A DNA stretch of 64,000 bases from a bacterium (GTDB taxonomy: Bacteria > Zixibacteria > MSB-5A5 > GN15 > FEB-12): the NCBI GenBank assembly GCA_020444475.1, contig JAHLKV010000003.1, positions 186,001-250,000 on the forward strand, in the 5' to 3' direction. The position numbers were made by a program, and so were the translations under genes. Shown piece after piece: positions 10,929-21,287 of this stretch; within the stretch, counting starts at the first letter, position 1, and each line of letters begins with the position of its first letter. The notes beneath the pieces were generated by a model. The model was not told the origin of the DNA. It made no database searches and saw only the letters and a list, made by a program, of their open reading frames with translations.

Positions 10929-11186
10929 CTACGGCGCTTCCGCTTCGGCGGGAGCGCCTTTTCTATTGAGTACCATCCTGGCAAGAGCCGCCGCACACCA
11001 GACCCCTTCCAGAATCACGAACGGAATCGAGTCACCCACCCACGCATACCAGCACGCCATCCCGGCGCCGATGATATTCATCAACAGATACGCCGAATGC
11101 CGCTCCGAAACTCTGCCGACCAGATTCAGCAGAAACGCCAGCAGGATCAACCCGACACCAACCGAACCGATAACTTCACTCGACAT
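10929..11186 (-). CDS. Small membrane protein, CBU_0592-like
   Basis: 85 aa, three predicted TM segments; pattern recalls the CBU_0592 family. Confidence 0.5.
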   Translation of the reverse strand: MSSEVIGSVGVGLILLAFLLNLVGRVSERHSAYLLMNIIGAGMACWYAWVGDSIPFVILEGVWCAAALARMVLNRKGAPAEAEAP

Positions 11187-11290
11187 GCACCTGCTCCCTC
11201 ACCGGACACACTCCGGCATACTCGTGGACCACTGATTGGGATTAGTATACGATTGATTGAAGAAGAATGTAACTGCGGACCGGGCCGGAC

Positions 11291-12082
11291 TCAGCCGACT
11301 TCCCGCCCCCGCACCTGCAGGGCGGCATACAGCGCCTGCTTGCGGCGAAACTCGCGAACTTCGTCGATATCCAGTGTCGCGATCAGAATCCGCTTGCGCT
11401 GCTCCCCGACCATCTCGACCTGCGTCAGCACCCCCCACGGCGCCGCAATCATCGACCGCCCCTGCAACGACTTTCCGAATATCTCCCCCACCCCGCACAC
11501 TTTCACGACGTACGAACCGGACTCCCGCGCCCCCGACAGGAAATACTCCTCGTCGCGCTTCCGCTTCTGACCGGCGGTGTCATCGGGACGAAACATCGAG
11601 GTCGTCGGAATGAATATCACATCCGCTCCCCGCGCTGCCGCCGAAGCGTACGCCTGCGGATAGAACACGTCGGCGCAAATCAGAATCGCGACGATCGTTC
11701 CCTCGATATTGAACACCACCGACTCCCGGCCGGGCGTGATCCCCTGCCGAAGTTCGCTGTCAACCGGATATTGCTTGCGATAACGCCCCAGCACATTCCC
11801 CCGGTTGATCAGATAGCTGCTGTTGTAAAGACAGTCACCGTCGGGCTCCACCACCGATCCGGCAATAAGACAGGTTGACAGATCGGCGGACAACCGGGAC
11901 AGGGCGTTGAGATGATCGCGCGTGCGCAAAGCGGCCCGATGATAGTCCGTGTCGTCGGGACCAAACAGACAATACTCCGGAAGACAGACGAAATCCGGAC
12001 GTTGCTTGAAGATGTATATCTTTTCTTCCAGCGAAGGCAGCTTGCCCACCTCGGACTGGACCGCCACTACTTTGACCAGCAT
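11291..12082 (-). CDS. Carbon-nitrogen hydrolase (nitrilase) family protein
   Basis: Glu/Lys/Cys triad contexts: PDFVCLPEYCLFG, GRYRKQYPV, IVAILICADVFYPQA. Confidence 0.88.
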   Translation of the reverse strand: MLVKVVAVQSEVGKLPSLEEKIYIFKQRPDFVCLPEYCLFGPDDTDYHRAALRTRDHLNALSRLSADLSTCLIAGSVVEPDGDCLYNSSYLINRGNVLGRYRKQYPVDSELRQGITPGRESVVFNIEGTIVAILICADVFYPQAYASAAARGADVIFIPTTSMFRPDDTAGQKRKRDEEYFLSGARESGSYVVKVCGVGEIFGKSLQGRSMIAAPWGVLTQVEMVGEQRKRILIATLDIDEVREFRRKQALYAALQVRGREVG

Positions 12083-12159
12083 CTACGGTTCCTTGCGCGT
12101 CGTGTACTCTTAATACGCTCGAACCATTCTGTTGTTCACAACAACCGTACGCCGCCGAC

Positions 12160-12192
12160 AAAAAAAGGTCGACCGGATCACTCCGGTCGACC
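12160..12192 (-). terminator. Rho-independent terminator downstream of ETF-QO gene
   Basis: ggtcgaccgg-atcact-ccggtcgacc with a 7-nt T run on the minus strand. Confidence 0.88.
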
Positions 12193-12220
12193 GCAAACTC
12201 TGCGCTGTGGCGCCAAATCA

Positions 12221-13897
12221 CTACATATTCGTGTAGTTCGGTCCTTCCCCACCCTGTGGCGTCACCCACCGAATGATATTGTACGGGTCGGCGATATCAC
12301 ACGTCTTGCAGTGGACGCAGTTCGAGGGCGTCAGCTCCAGTTTCTGCTTCCCCTCGCGATTTTCGTCGTCGACCATGTTGTAGACCGACGCCGGGCAGAA
12401 GTGCTGACACGGATTGCCATACTCCTCGGTACACCGGTTGTTGCAGATGTCATAGTCGGCGATCTGAAGATGCGACGGCTGATGCTCCTCGTGCATCGTC
12501 CCCGACTTGTACACATCGGTCACTTTGTCGAACAGGTACTTGTTGTCGAACTTGACCGTCTGCTTCTCCGGGTCATGCCCGAACCGATTCCGGTACTCGT
12601 CGATCTTCAATACGTACGTGTGGTCCGGTTTATGCTCGCGACGTTCAAACAGGCCGTTGCCGCTGGTCACCATCTGCACCGCGCCGTGGAACAACCCGGC
12701 AAACAGACCACCGTCGAATCCCGCATGGAAATTCCGGTTGTTGTACAGCTCCTCGCGGGCCCAGCTCTTGTCGAACCGTTCCTGATACGCAGCCAGCCGC
12801 TGACCCGAAAAGTCACCCGCCCGAATGCAGTCAACCAGTGTCTCGGCGGCCATGATTCCGCCCTTGATCGCCAGGTGCACGCCTTTCAGCCGTGCCGGGT
12901 TCAGCATCCCGGCGCTGTCGCCGCAGAGCATCAGACCCGGATACGTCAGCTTCGGCATCGAATAGTAGCCATTGTCGGGAATTGCCTTGGCGCCATAGTG
13001 CAAGAGCGTGCCGCCATCGAGAATCTTCTTCACCAGCGGATGCGTCTTATAGCGCTGGAATTTCATGTGCGGGTCATTGGTCGGATCGGGAGAGTTCAGC
13101 CCCACCGCCAGGCCGATCGACACCATCGTGTCGCTCATGCCGTAGATCCAGGCGCCGCCGTACTCGTGCGACGGCTGCGGCCAGCCGATCGTATGTATGA
13201 CCTCACCGGCCTTGATCCGACCCGCCGGCACCTCCCAGACTTCCTTCACACCCGTCAGGTACGCCTGCGGCACCGAGTCGGCAATCAGCTCCGGAATCTT
13301 CTCGAACGCCATCCGGGTCAGCGACCCGCGCACGCCCTCGCAGAGGATCGTCACCTTCGCCCTGATGACAGAGCCGGGCTCGAAATTGGAACGCGGCGAG
13401 CCGTCCTTGTCGCGCCCCATGTCAACCGTCTGGACACCGGTCACCGCCCCGTCTTCGACTATCAGGTCATACCCGGCCAGCCCGGCGAATATGTCGATCC
13501 CCGCCGCTTCAACCTGCTCGGCCAGCCAGCCGGACAGCTTGTTGAGTGAGATGATTTCGTTGCCGTGGTTCTGGACCGGAGGCGGCATGAACGGAAACTT
13601 GAATGAACCGCCCCTGGTGAGGTAGTAGAACGAATCGCCGGAGACCTCGGCCTCGATCGGCGCTCCCTTCTCCTTGTAATCGGGGATCAACTCGGCCAGA
13701 CCGCGAGGGTCCATCACCGCACCGGACAAAGCATGACCGCCGACATACGACGCTTTTTCCATCACGATGACTTCGGGCATCTCCAGTGAGTCATCGGCGG
13801 CAATCGTCGTCGCCAGCTTGTACGCCGTCGCCAGACCGGCCGGTCCGGCGCCAACAATGAGTATATCTGTCTCGAGGATTTCGCGCTCTATATCCAT
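12221..13897 (-). CDS. Electron transfer flavoprotein-ubiquinone oxidoreductase (ETF-QO) family
   Basis: FAD motif DILIVGAGPAGLATAYKLA; C-terminal ferredoxin-like CPASVYNMVDD...SNCVHCKTCDIADPYNIIRWVTPQGGEGPNYTNM. Confidence 0.93.
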   Translation of the reverse strand: MDIEREILETDILIVGAGPAGLATAYKLATTIAADDSLEMPEVIVMEKASYVGGHALSGAVMDPRGLAELIPDYKEKGAPIEAEVSGDSFYYLTRGGSFKFPFMPPPVQNHGNEIISLNKLSGWLAEQVEAAGIDIFAGLAGYDLIVEDGAVTGVQTVDMGRDKDGSPRSNFEPGSVIRAKVTILCEGVRGSLTRMAFEKIPELIADSVPQAYLTGVKEVWEVPAGRIKAGEVIHTIGWPQPSHEYGGAWIYGMSDTMVSIGLAVGLNSPDPTNDPHMKFQRYKTHPLVKKILDGGTLLHYGAKAIPDNGYYSMPKLTYPGLMLCGDSAGMLNPARLKGVHLAIKGGIMAAETLVDCIRAGDFSGQRLAAYQERFDKSWAREELYNNRNFHAGFDGGLFAGLFHGAVQMVTSGNGLFERREHKPDHTYVLKIDEYRNRFGHDPEKQTVKFDNKYLFDKVTDVYKSGTMHEEHQPSHLQIADYDICNNRCTEEYGNPCQHFCPASVYNMVDDENREGKQKLELTPSNCVHCKTCDIADPYNIIRWVTPQGGEGPNYTNM

Positions 13898-13989
13898 ACA
13901 CCCACCTTTCGCCAAAGACGGCTCTTGCAAGTTTTACGGAATATAGGACGCGCGCTGCCGGGAGAAAAGGATTTTACAAAGCAGCCCGA

Positions 13990-14445
13990 TCAGCGAGCGG
14001 CTGTGGGCTGCTTGGAATTGTGATTGCGATTCGGACGACGGTTGTGACGGTCGTTATCACGATCATCCTCCTCCCGGGTTCCGTTCGGACTGATCTGCAA
14101 CATCAACGAGATACTTTTCTTGTCGCAGCCGACCGTGACCAGGCGCGCCGACTGGATGATGGGACGACGCAGCAGCGTATGATCCTCAACCATCATCTCG
14201 ATCAGCTCGTGGCGCACCGGCAGGCGCTCGTCGAGACCGTGCTTGTCGAACGACGGTGACAGCACGTTGAGAAAATGACGCGGGTCGATGTGTTTGATCA
14301 GTTTGTCGATCTCGTTGAACGTGAGCGGCTGCTGTTCGATATCGCGTATCTCCAGCAGAATCCCGGCGTCCTCAATGAATTTCTTCGTCTCTGCACACAG
14401 AGCGTCATCGCCGTATGTCAGAAACTTCGCACGTTTGGGTGGCAT
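13990..14445 (-). CDS. ArsC/Spx-like thioredoxin-fold protein with hydrophilic C-terminal tail
   Basis: AKFLTYGDDALCAETKKFIEDAGILLEIRDIEQQPLTFNEIDKLIKHIDPRHFLN; tail TREEDDRDNDRHNRRPNRNHNSKQPTAAR. Confidence 0.6.
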   Translation of the reverse strand: MPPKRAKFLTYGDDALCAETKKFIEDAGILLEIRDIEQQPLTFNEIDKLIKHIDPRHFLNVLSPSFDKHGLDERLPVRHELIEMMVEDHTLLRRPIIQSARLVTVGCDKKSISLMLQISPNGTREEDDRDNDRHNRRPNRNHNSKQPTAAR

Positions 14446-14672
14446 GACACCAACACCTCCTTGTAACCGTAGGCATAAGCTGTGACAAAACCCCGAAGCG
14501 TAAACCAGCCCGAGAACAAGTTGTGAACCCTGGGACACGCCCGGATCCGGGTCCGAATGGGATCGCCGGCCAGAACAATCGACTCCCAGCAACGAGGTGG
14601 GACCATCGAGTCACCATAGAAACGGACCGGCGACTGTTTTGTCAACTATTAAAACGTTTGTATGAACCTGCC

Positions 14673-15136
14673 TCAATCGCTCCATCGCACCGGCACCGTC
14701 ACGTCGTTCAGTCGAAGATATGTGATCAATTGGCCGCGATGATGGATCTGATGTTCTATCATCGCCTGTATCACCCACTCCGTCGTCACGGTCTTGTCTG
14801 TGCCGGGGAATCCGATCGACTTATCGAGATCGCTTTCGCTCAGCGACTCAATAAGAGTATCGGTGAATTGAAAAACGAGCTTGAGGCCCTTTCCATTCTT
14901 TGTAACACTTTCATCCGAATTTAGTTTCGGATTATCCAATTCGATGGCACGGTTTCGAACGATATCACGGGCCATCTCATTCTCACAATCAGCCAGATGA
15001 TACACCACTTCGGAACAGGTCAACTGCCCCGGCGATGCCCGATACGAAGACAACCGCTCCGGGATCGCCTCCACCAGACGCACGGTGTAGGCGTCCATGC
15101 GGCGCTTCCAGCTCAGCAACATCGCCAGACGATTCA
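14673..15136 (-). CDS. DinB-family protein
   Basis: Helical bundle with spaced His: SEVVYHLADCENEMARD ... VIQAMIEHQIHHRGQLITYLRLNDV. Confidence 0.8.
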
Positions 15137-15144
15137 TCTTCGCC

Positions 15145-15762
15145 TCACATCCGCAGGGCGATGGAAATTCCGTCCCGAACCGGCATAATCGTCGTAAAAA
15201 ACCGACTGTCCTGATAAAGGTTCCGCGTGAACTCGACAATCGCTTCGGTCGTCTCATCCCGCTTGCGCTCGGCCACCCGGCCGCTCCACACCACATTGTC
15301 GGTGATGAACAGCCCGCCCCGGCGAAGCTTCGGGGCCACCAGATCGATCGTCTCCGGATATCCCTTCTTGTCGATATCATTGAGGATGATATCGAACGGC
15401 CCGTCGAGCTTGTCGATGATCTTCCGCGAGTCGCCGACTTTGAAATCGAACTGACTCTGCAAACCGGCTCGCTTGAAGTAGTCGAAAGCGCGACGTTTGT
15501 TCGCTTTGTCGCCATCGGTCATAGTGATATGCCCCTTGCTCTTCATCGCTAGCGAAAACCAGAAGGCACTATAGCCATAACCGGAACCCATCTCCAGCAC
15601 CCGCCTCGCTTTGGTCGCTATCGCCATCTGATACAGGAAGCGACCGACCAGCGGACCGATAATCGGAAAACCGTTTTCTTCGGCGTAGGACTCCATCTCA
15701 CGAAGCACCGGGTCGCGCTCCGGCGTCACCTGGTGCAAGTACTTTTCAATCTTCGAAGGCAT
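15145..15762 (-). CDS. O-methyltransferase (SAM-dependent, class I)
   Basis: VLEMGSGYGYSAFWFSLAM, FDIILNDIDKKGYPETIDLVAPKLRRGGLFITDNVVWSGRV. Confidence 0.88.
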   Translation of the reverse strand: MPSKIEKYLHQVTPERDPVLREMESYAEENGFPIIGPLVGRFLYQMAIATKARRVLEMGSGYGYSAFWFSLAMKSKGHITMTDGDKANKRRAFDYFKRAGLQSQFDFKVGDSRKIIDKLDGPFDIILNDIDKKGYPETIDLVAPKLRRGGLFITDNVVWSGRVAERKRDETTEAIVEFTRNLYQDSRFFTTIMPVRDGISIALRM

Positions 15763-15776
15763 GTAACTCCTGTCTG

Positions 15777-16079
15777 CTAGAGCAGTACGTAGACGTCGTC
15801 ACCGTCGATTTCGACCTCATATCTCTTCAGTCGAAAGCCGGGATTACTGAGACACTCGCCGGACTTCAGATCATACCGCCAGCCGTGCCACGAGCAGGTC
15901 AGGACCCCGTTCTCGACTCCCCCCTTGGCCAGCGACGCACGCATGTGCGCACACTCTGACTGGATGCCGATGATTGTCCCGTTGTCGTTAACGACAGCTA
16001 CGCGACGGGCGAGGATCTGCTTTTCGATCATGGCCCCCGGCGGCAGGTCCGCCAGCTTCGCCATCCTGATCCTGCGCAC
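15777..16079 (-). CDS. Rieske-type [2Fe-2S] ferredoxin protein
   Basis: ECAHMRASLAKGGVENGVLTCSWHGWRYDLKSGEC matches C-x-H ... C-x2-H. Confidence 0.87.
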   Translation of the reverse strand: MRRIRMAKLADLPPGAMIEKQILARRVAVVNDNGTIIGIQSECAHMRASLAKGGVENGVLTCSWHGWRYDLKSGECLSNPGFRLKRYEVEIDGDDVYVLL

Positions 16080-16359
16080 GTGTGCTCCTTTAATTCGCCC
16101 CGCGTCCTGACGCCCTATGCCCCGGGTCGCTCAGGTGCGTTGTGCCCGCTGCGGCTAACGCCGCCGGCACCGCACTAAGAATGTCGTGAAGACAAGTACC
16201 TCGAAACTGTGTCCGTAGACAAATTGGATAGTTCGAAGGTTGCGTGGTCAGCAGCACCTGACCACGCTCCAAACAAATAAGATTGTTGAGAGAATGCAAT
16301 ATAATTCTGAATCGGCGGCCGCCGAATTGTCCGGCGGGCGCGATTCCTGCGACGAAGAC

Positions 16360-18615
16360 CTACGCGACGTCGCGGGCAGCCGGTACCATCGTCTCGTCCG
16401 AAACCGTGGTCTCGTCGATCGATGATTCCCGTTTCTTGCGACGGCGACGCTCGATCATGCTCATCCCGCCTCCACCGAACGCGACAATCGTACCCAGCCA
16501 GAATAAGACAATCCACGGCTTCTCGGAAACATCAACCGTCAGGATGGCCGCTGCCGCCTGTCCGCCGTGCGGAACGAACTCACCGTGGAACTGAAGCATC
16601 ACGCCGCCGTTGTCCGGATCGACCCCGCTTATGTGAACGCTGCCGCGACCGTCATCAAACGACGCTACAACCGGCGTCACCTCTTTGTTCGACACCTTCA
16701 GAGTCGGCGCCACCTCTTCGCTATAGTCACCGCGTGAAATCGTCAGCTTCGCAGCCGCCACCATGTCAGACATCTGGTCCCCGCCGTGAGCGCCGCTGAC
16801 ATCGAATTCGTGAAACGTCACCGTATACTCACCAATTGTGCCCGACTCTTCCTTGGCCAGCGCCAGCTGCCCCGGCCCCTTGATATCGGGCCGCTCCATC
16901 GACATCGGCGACAGGTACAGGTCGTGACTCAAATAGTTCTGCACGAACGGCTTCTTCATCACGCCCTCCTGGTTTTTCGGAAACTCATGCGGCAGGTTGG
17001 CGACAAATATCCCATGCCCGTCGTCAACTTCGACGTGGCAGTCAAACCCTTTCGGCGTGTCGACCATGTCGACAAACCGCAGCCGGTAGTCCATCACCTG
17101 CACCCACTCGTTTTGCTTCATCGTGACCACCTCCGAGCGGGCGAACCCGGCCGAAGTCGCCGCGCCGATCAGCGCCAGCGCCAGTCCGACATGCGACAGG
17201 TAACCGGGCTGCGAGACGGGATTGCGAAGCGACAGGATGTATACCCAGGAATTGCTAACCAGAGCCCACGCCCCGAACCCGAACAGCAGCAGATACTGCC
17301 ACTGATACGTGTATCCGGTGATCAGCAACGCGCCGACCACGACCGAGAACGCAATCGCCCCGACCACCAGCAGGGTCGGCTTCGCCACCCCCTTATTCCA
17401 CCGGTACGCCGGGAACAGCGAGATCAGCAGCAGAATCGCAATGCCGATCGGCGTCATCATATTGAAATAGTAATCTTGTCCCACATTCGACGGGTTTTCC
17501 GCCAGGCGGGTCAGCAGCGGCGACGACGTCCCGGCCAGCACCAGCACTGCGCCCAGCGAGAGGACCAATACCCCCAGCGTCACCAGGTACGCGCGGGAGT
17601 TGACCGTCGAGAAAGACTTCTCGGGCTTGATATCACGCCAGCGCCACACGACAAACGCCGTTCCCATAATCACGAAAAACAGCAGTCCACCGACCAGGAA
17701 CTGATTGATGCCGAGATCGACAAACGAATGCACGGAGAAATCCGCCAGCACTCCGGAGCGGGTCAAAAACGTCCCGTACAGCACCGCCCAGAACGACAGG
17801 CAGACCGTTATCAGCGAGAAGCGAAGCAGCCCCCGCCGCTGTCGTTTGATAAACAACGCATGCACCTGCGCGGTGAGAAACAGCCACGGAATGAGCGAGG
17901 AGTTTTCGACCGGATCCCAGGCCCAGAAACCGCCCCAGCCAAGCGTCTCGTACGCCCAGTAGCCGCCCATCACCAGCGCCACTCCGAGTCCGCTCCACGC
18001 GAACAACGTCCACCGACGAGCCGCCTCTGACCAGGTATGATAATTCCGCTCGATCAGCCCGGTCATCGCAAACGCAAACGGGAACACCGCCCCGGCAAAG
18101 CCGAGGAACATCACGGGCGGATGAATCGTCATCCAGTAATTCTGCAGAAGCGGGTTCAACCCGGACCCTTCGACCCGCCAGACCGGCATCAACTCGAACG
18201 GAGATTTTTTCAGGAGAATGAGAAGAATCGAAAGAATGAACAGGTTCACGAATACCATATTGCCGCGCTCGAACCCCCGCGCGGTCCGCATCATCACCAG
18301 ACCCATGACACCGGTAAAAAATATCCACAGCAGGAACGTCCCCTCCTGGCCACCCCACAACGACGACCAGAGATAGTACACCGGCATGTCCGTCGAGGAG
18401 TACTGGAAGACATACTTGACCGTGAAATCGTGGGTCAGGATCAGGTAGAGCAGGGTGATCATCGCCAGCGCGACAAATCCGGTCGCCAGCTGGAAAAACC
18501 GACGCCCCAGCACGAGCACATCATCGCGCCCCCGCCACGCCAGGAAATAGGCGACTAACGAACAAACGGCACAGCCGAACGCTGCTACGATAAAGAAATC
18601 ACCCAGATACGGCAT
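16360..18615 (-). CDS. ccmF: Cytochrome c-type biogenesis heme lyase CcmF/NrfE family
   Basis: Multi-TM; ETLGWGGFWAWDPVENSSLIPWLFLTAQVHALF (WWD-like motif), GTFLTRSGVLADFSVHSF. Confidence 0.93.
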   Translation of the reverse strand: MPYLGDFFIVAAFGCAVCSLVAYFLAWRGRDDVLVLGRRFFQLATGFVALAMITLLYLILTHDFTVKYVFQYSSTDMPVYYLWSSLWGGQEGTFLLWIFFTGVMGLVMMRTARGFERGNMVFVNLFILSILLILLKKSPFELMPVWRVEGSGLNPLLQNYWMTIHPPVMFLGFAGAVFPFAFAMTGLIERNYHTWSEAARRWTLFAWSGLGVALVMGGYWAYETLGWGGFWAWDPVENSSLIPWLFLTAQVHALFIKRQRRGLLRFSLITVCLSFWAVLYGTFLTRSGVLADFSVHSFVDLGINQFLVGGLLFFVIMGTAFVVWRWRDIKPEKSFSTVNSRAYLVTLGVLVLSLGAVLVLAGTSSPLLTRLAENPSNVGQDYYFNMMTPIGIAILLLISLFPAYRWNKGVAKPTLLVVGAIAFSVVVGALLITGYTYQWQYLLLFGFGAWALVSNSWVYILSLRNPVSQPGYLSHVGLALALIGAATSAGFARSEVVTMKQNEWVQVMDYRLRFVDMVDTPKGFDCHVEVDDGHGIFVANLPHEFPKNQEGVMKKPFVQNYLSHDLYLSPMSMERPDIKGPGQLALAKEESGTIGEYTVTFHEFDVSGAHGGDQMSDMVAAAKLTISRGDYSEEVAPTLKVSNKEVTPVVASFDDGRGSVHISGVDPDNGGVMLQFHGEFVPHGGQAAAAILTVDVSEKPWIVLFWLGTIVAFGGGGMSMIERRRRKKRESSIDETTVSDETMVPAARDVA

Positions 18616-18683
18616 ATGACCTCACTCCCTTGTGGTGCTCATCCTGTAAATCCGCCCGGAGATTTCGTGAGAGATTCGCCGCC

Positions 18684-19610
18684 TCAGCCTGCCGACTTCG
18701 CGACATTCCTGATGCGCTGTTTTTTTTCGGGAAGAATGACCTGCGCGGTTCCGCCGGAGAACTCGACCAGCTTCTGCACCACCGCCTCGACCAGGAAATC
18801 CGGGGTCGATGCGCCGGCCGATAAGCCGATCTTCTCGATCTCGGGATGCTCGCTGAACCACTCTTCGTGAACGTCGTCGGCCGAGTTGATCAGATACCCC
18901 CGACCGCACAGCTCGTTGGAGATTTTCGCCAGCCGCGTGGAATTGGCTGAACTCTTCGAACCAACCACCAACATCATATCCATGTGCGGCGCCAGTGACA
19001 AAATCGCCGACTGCCGCTTGTTGGTGGCATTACAAATCGTATCGAATATCTCGATATGCGGCCACTTCTCCTGCGCCGCCTTCTTGAACTCTTCCGCTTT
19101 GGCCATCTCCGAGGTCGTCTGCACCGTCAAACCAAGCTTGCGATCGGTCCACGCCGGAAGCGACGGCAGCTCGTCGGGCGACGACACCACCGTGATCTTG
19201 TCCGGCGCATAGCCAACCACGCCCTCGGTCTCATCATGATTGCGGTCGCCGTAGTGGATGATATAGTACCCCTGCGGCACGACCTTCTTGATGATATCGT
19301 AAATCACCGTCACCAGCGGACAGGTGGCGTCGACTACGTTCAACCCTTTCGCTTCGGCCCGCCGGATAACATCCGGCGCAATGCCGTGCGCCGAAATAAT
19401 CAGCGTCCCGCCTTCGACCTCTTCGACCGAAAACGCCTGCCCCACCCCCTGGCTGCGGAACCGCTCCACCACCGCCTCGTTGTGCACGATCTCATTGAGA
19501 ATCGTCACCTTCCCCTCGGTCTTCTCGGCGGTCTCCTGCGCGATATTGATAGCCCGCTTGACTCCCATACAGAAGCCGTGATGGCGAGCGATATGAATCT
19601 CCTTGATCAT
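18684..19610 (-). CDS. ispH: 4-hydroxy-3-methylbut-2-enyl diphosphate reductase
   Basis: HGFCMGVKRAINIA, NEIVHNEAVVERF, ISAHGIAPDV, VDATCPLV, GDRNHDETEGVVGY. Confidence 0.94.
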   Translation of the reverse strand: MIKEIHIARHHGFCMGVKRAINIAQETAEKTEGKVTILNEIVHNEAVVERFRSQGVGQAFSVEEVEGGTLIISAHGIAPDVIRRAEAKGLNVVDATCPLVTVIYDIIKKVVPQGYYIIHYGDRNHDETEGVVGYAPDKITVVSSPDELPSLPAWTDRKLGLTVQTTSEMAKAEEFKKAAQEKWPHIEIFDTICNATNKRQSAILSLAPHMDMMLVVGSKSSANSTRLAKISNELCGRGYLINSADDVHEEWFSEHPEIEKIGLSAGASTPDFLVEAVVQKLVEFSGGTAQVILPEKKQRIRNVAKSAG

Positions 19611-20569
19611 GACTCCTCCAGAAGGTGCCTGGACTGATTAAACGCCTTGTACGAACTGCGCACCAGCGGACCGGCCTCGACATGCCCCAGACCGATCTCT
19701 TCCATACCGATTCGCGCCAGCTCGACAAATTCATCCGGATGATAGAAACGCTCCACCGGAAGGTGGGCCAGCGAAGGCCGCAGGTACTGGCCGATCGTGA
19801 TGATATTCACGCCCGCCGAATAACACTGCTGCATCAGCTCCACCAGCTCGTCTTTGGTCTCCCCCAGCCCGACCATGAAGCCGGTCTTGATCACCGGGCG
19901 GGGACGATAGCTCGATGCTATCCGCAGCACCTCGAGCGACCGGTCCAGCTTGGCGGCGCCTCGCACCCGTTTGTGCAGACGGCCGATCGTCTCGACATTG
20001 TGCGCAAAGACATCGATACCCGAATCGAGCACCGTGAATATATCGTCCTTCCGACCGGTGAAATCCGGCGTCAGGACCTCGATCTTCACTTCCTTATCCT
20101 GCCTTCGGAGGAGCTCTACAGTCCGGGCAAATGTAGAGGCTCCCCCATCCGGCAGGTCATCTCTGGTGACCGACGTGATCACCACTTGCTTGAGCTTGAG
20201 CTGGGCCACCGCATCGGCCAGCCGCTGCGGTTCCTCGAGATCGTGTCCGATCGGCTGGGCTTTGATCACATCGCAGAAATTACACCCGCGCGTGCAATGC
20301 TTGCCGAGAATCATAAACGTCGCGGTGCCTTCATCCCAGCACTCGCGAATGTTCGGACAGGCCGCTTCCTGACAGACCGAATGGAGCCCGGTCGTCTTCA
20401 GGATATCTCTGACTCGCTCGAAATTCGGCCCGTTTTTCGGGCGTATTCTTATCCACTCCGGCAGACGCTGGTGTGGCGTGTTCATTCGCATCGAAACCGG
20501 CGGCGCCTTCGGATTGGCCGACTCCGCCGAAAACCGATCTATCGGTTGTGTAAAGAAGACTTTATTCAT
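19607..20569 (-). CDS. lipA: Lipoyl synthase
   Basis: CPNIRECWDEGTATFMILGKHCTRGCNFCDV radical-SAM and auxiliary-cluster cysteines; 4-bp overlaps with neighbours. Confidence 0.95.
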   Translation of the reverse strand: MNKVFFTQPIDRFSAESANPKAPPVSMRMNTPHQRLPEWIRIRPKNGPNFERVRDILKTTGLHSVCQEAACPNIRECWDEGTATFMILGKHCTRGCNFCDVIKAQPIGHDLEEPQRLADAVAQLKLKQVVITSVTRDDLPDGGASTFARTVELLRRQDKEVKIEVLTPDFTGRKDDIFTVLDSGIDVFAHNVETIGRLHKRVRGAAKLDRSLEVLRIASSYRPRPVIKTGFMVGLGETKDELVELMQQCYSAGVNIITIGQYLRPSLAHLPVERFYHPDEFVELARIGMEEIGLGHVEAGPLVRSSYKAFNQSRHLLEES

Positions 20570-21189
20570 CCATCTAATATACGTTTGGTATCGGCCCTGT
20601 CGAGCAAAAAATGTACGAAAAAGTACTCCAACAACGTCGTGTCCGATTCCAGTTCACTATGAAACGTCGCCGCCAGAATTTTGTTCTGCTCGACCAGCAC
20701 CGGCCAGTCCTGAAACCGAGCCAGCACCGTAACCGCCGGACCAACCCGCGTCACTCGGGGCGCGCGAATAAACCCGCCCAGGAAGCGCTTTTTCTCGCCG
20801 TGAAAATCCGCCTCGATCTCTTCCTCGAACGAATAGATTTGCCGGCCGTAATCATTCCGGGCGACATCGATATCAATCAATCCCAACGTTTTCACGCCCG
20901 CCTGGTTCCGTTCGATATTTCTGGCCAGAAGAATCATCCCCGCGCAGGTACCGTAGATCGGCTTGATCGCTCCAAACGTCGCCAGCGGCTCGCGAAGGCC
21001 GAACCGGTCGATCAGGATATCCATCGTTGTCGACTCCCCCCCCGGCATGATCAGCGCATCGATCCCCTCGAGATCACGCGGAAGCCGCACCTGACGGACT
21101 TTCGCCCCCAGCGCGATTATCTGCCGCTCATGGAGACTGTAGTCCCCCTGAAGCGCCAGGACCCCGATTGTTTTGTCAGCGAAATTCAT
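20566..21189 (-). CDS. pdxT: Pyridoxal 5'-phosphate synthase glutaminase subunit
   Basis: GVLALQGDYSLHERQI, MPGGESTTMDIL, YGTCAGMILLA, FHSELESD. Confidence 0.93.
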   Translation of the reverse strand: MNFADKTIGVLALQGDYSLHERQIIALGAKVRQVRLPRDLEGIDALIMPGGESTTMDILIDRFGLREPLATFGAIKPIYGTCAGMILLARNIERNQAGVKTLGLIDIDVARNDYGRQIYSFEEEIEADFHGEKKRFLGGFIRAPRVTRVGPAVTVLARFQDWPVLVEQNKILAATFHSELESDTTLLEYFFVHFLLDRADTKRILDG

Positions 21190-21287
21190 GGTATCCTATA
21201 ACACACGCGAAGGCTGAAAAAGTGCCGTAATATATTGTCTTTTGGCGGGATGTAAAGAGTGTCCGACAACGATCCGTGCGCGGTGTA

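Noticed and set aside
11912-13549. 545-aa plus-strand ORF antisense to ETF-QO
   Set aside because: Shadow ORF over a conserved gene
16786-18030. 414-aa plus-strand ORF antisense to ccmF
   Set aside because: Gln/Arg/His-rich shadow ORF
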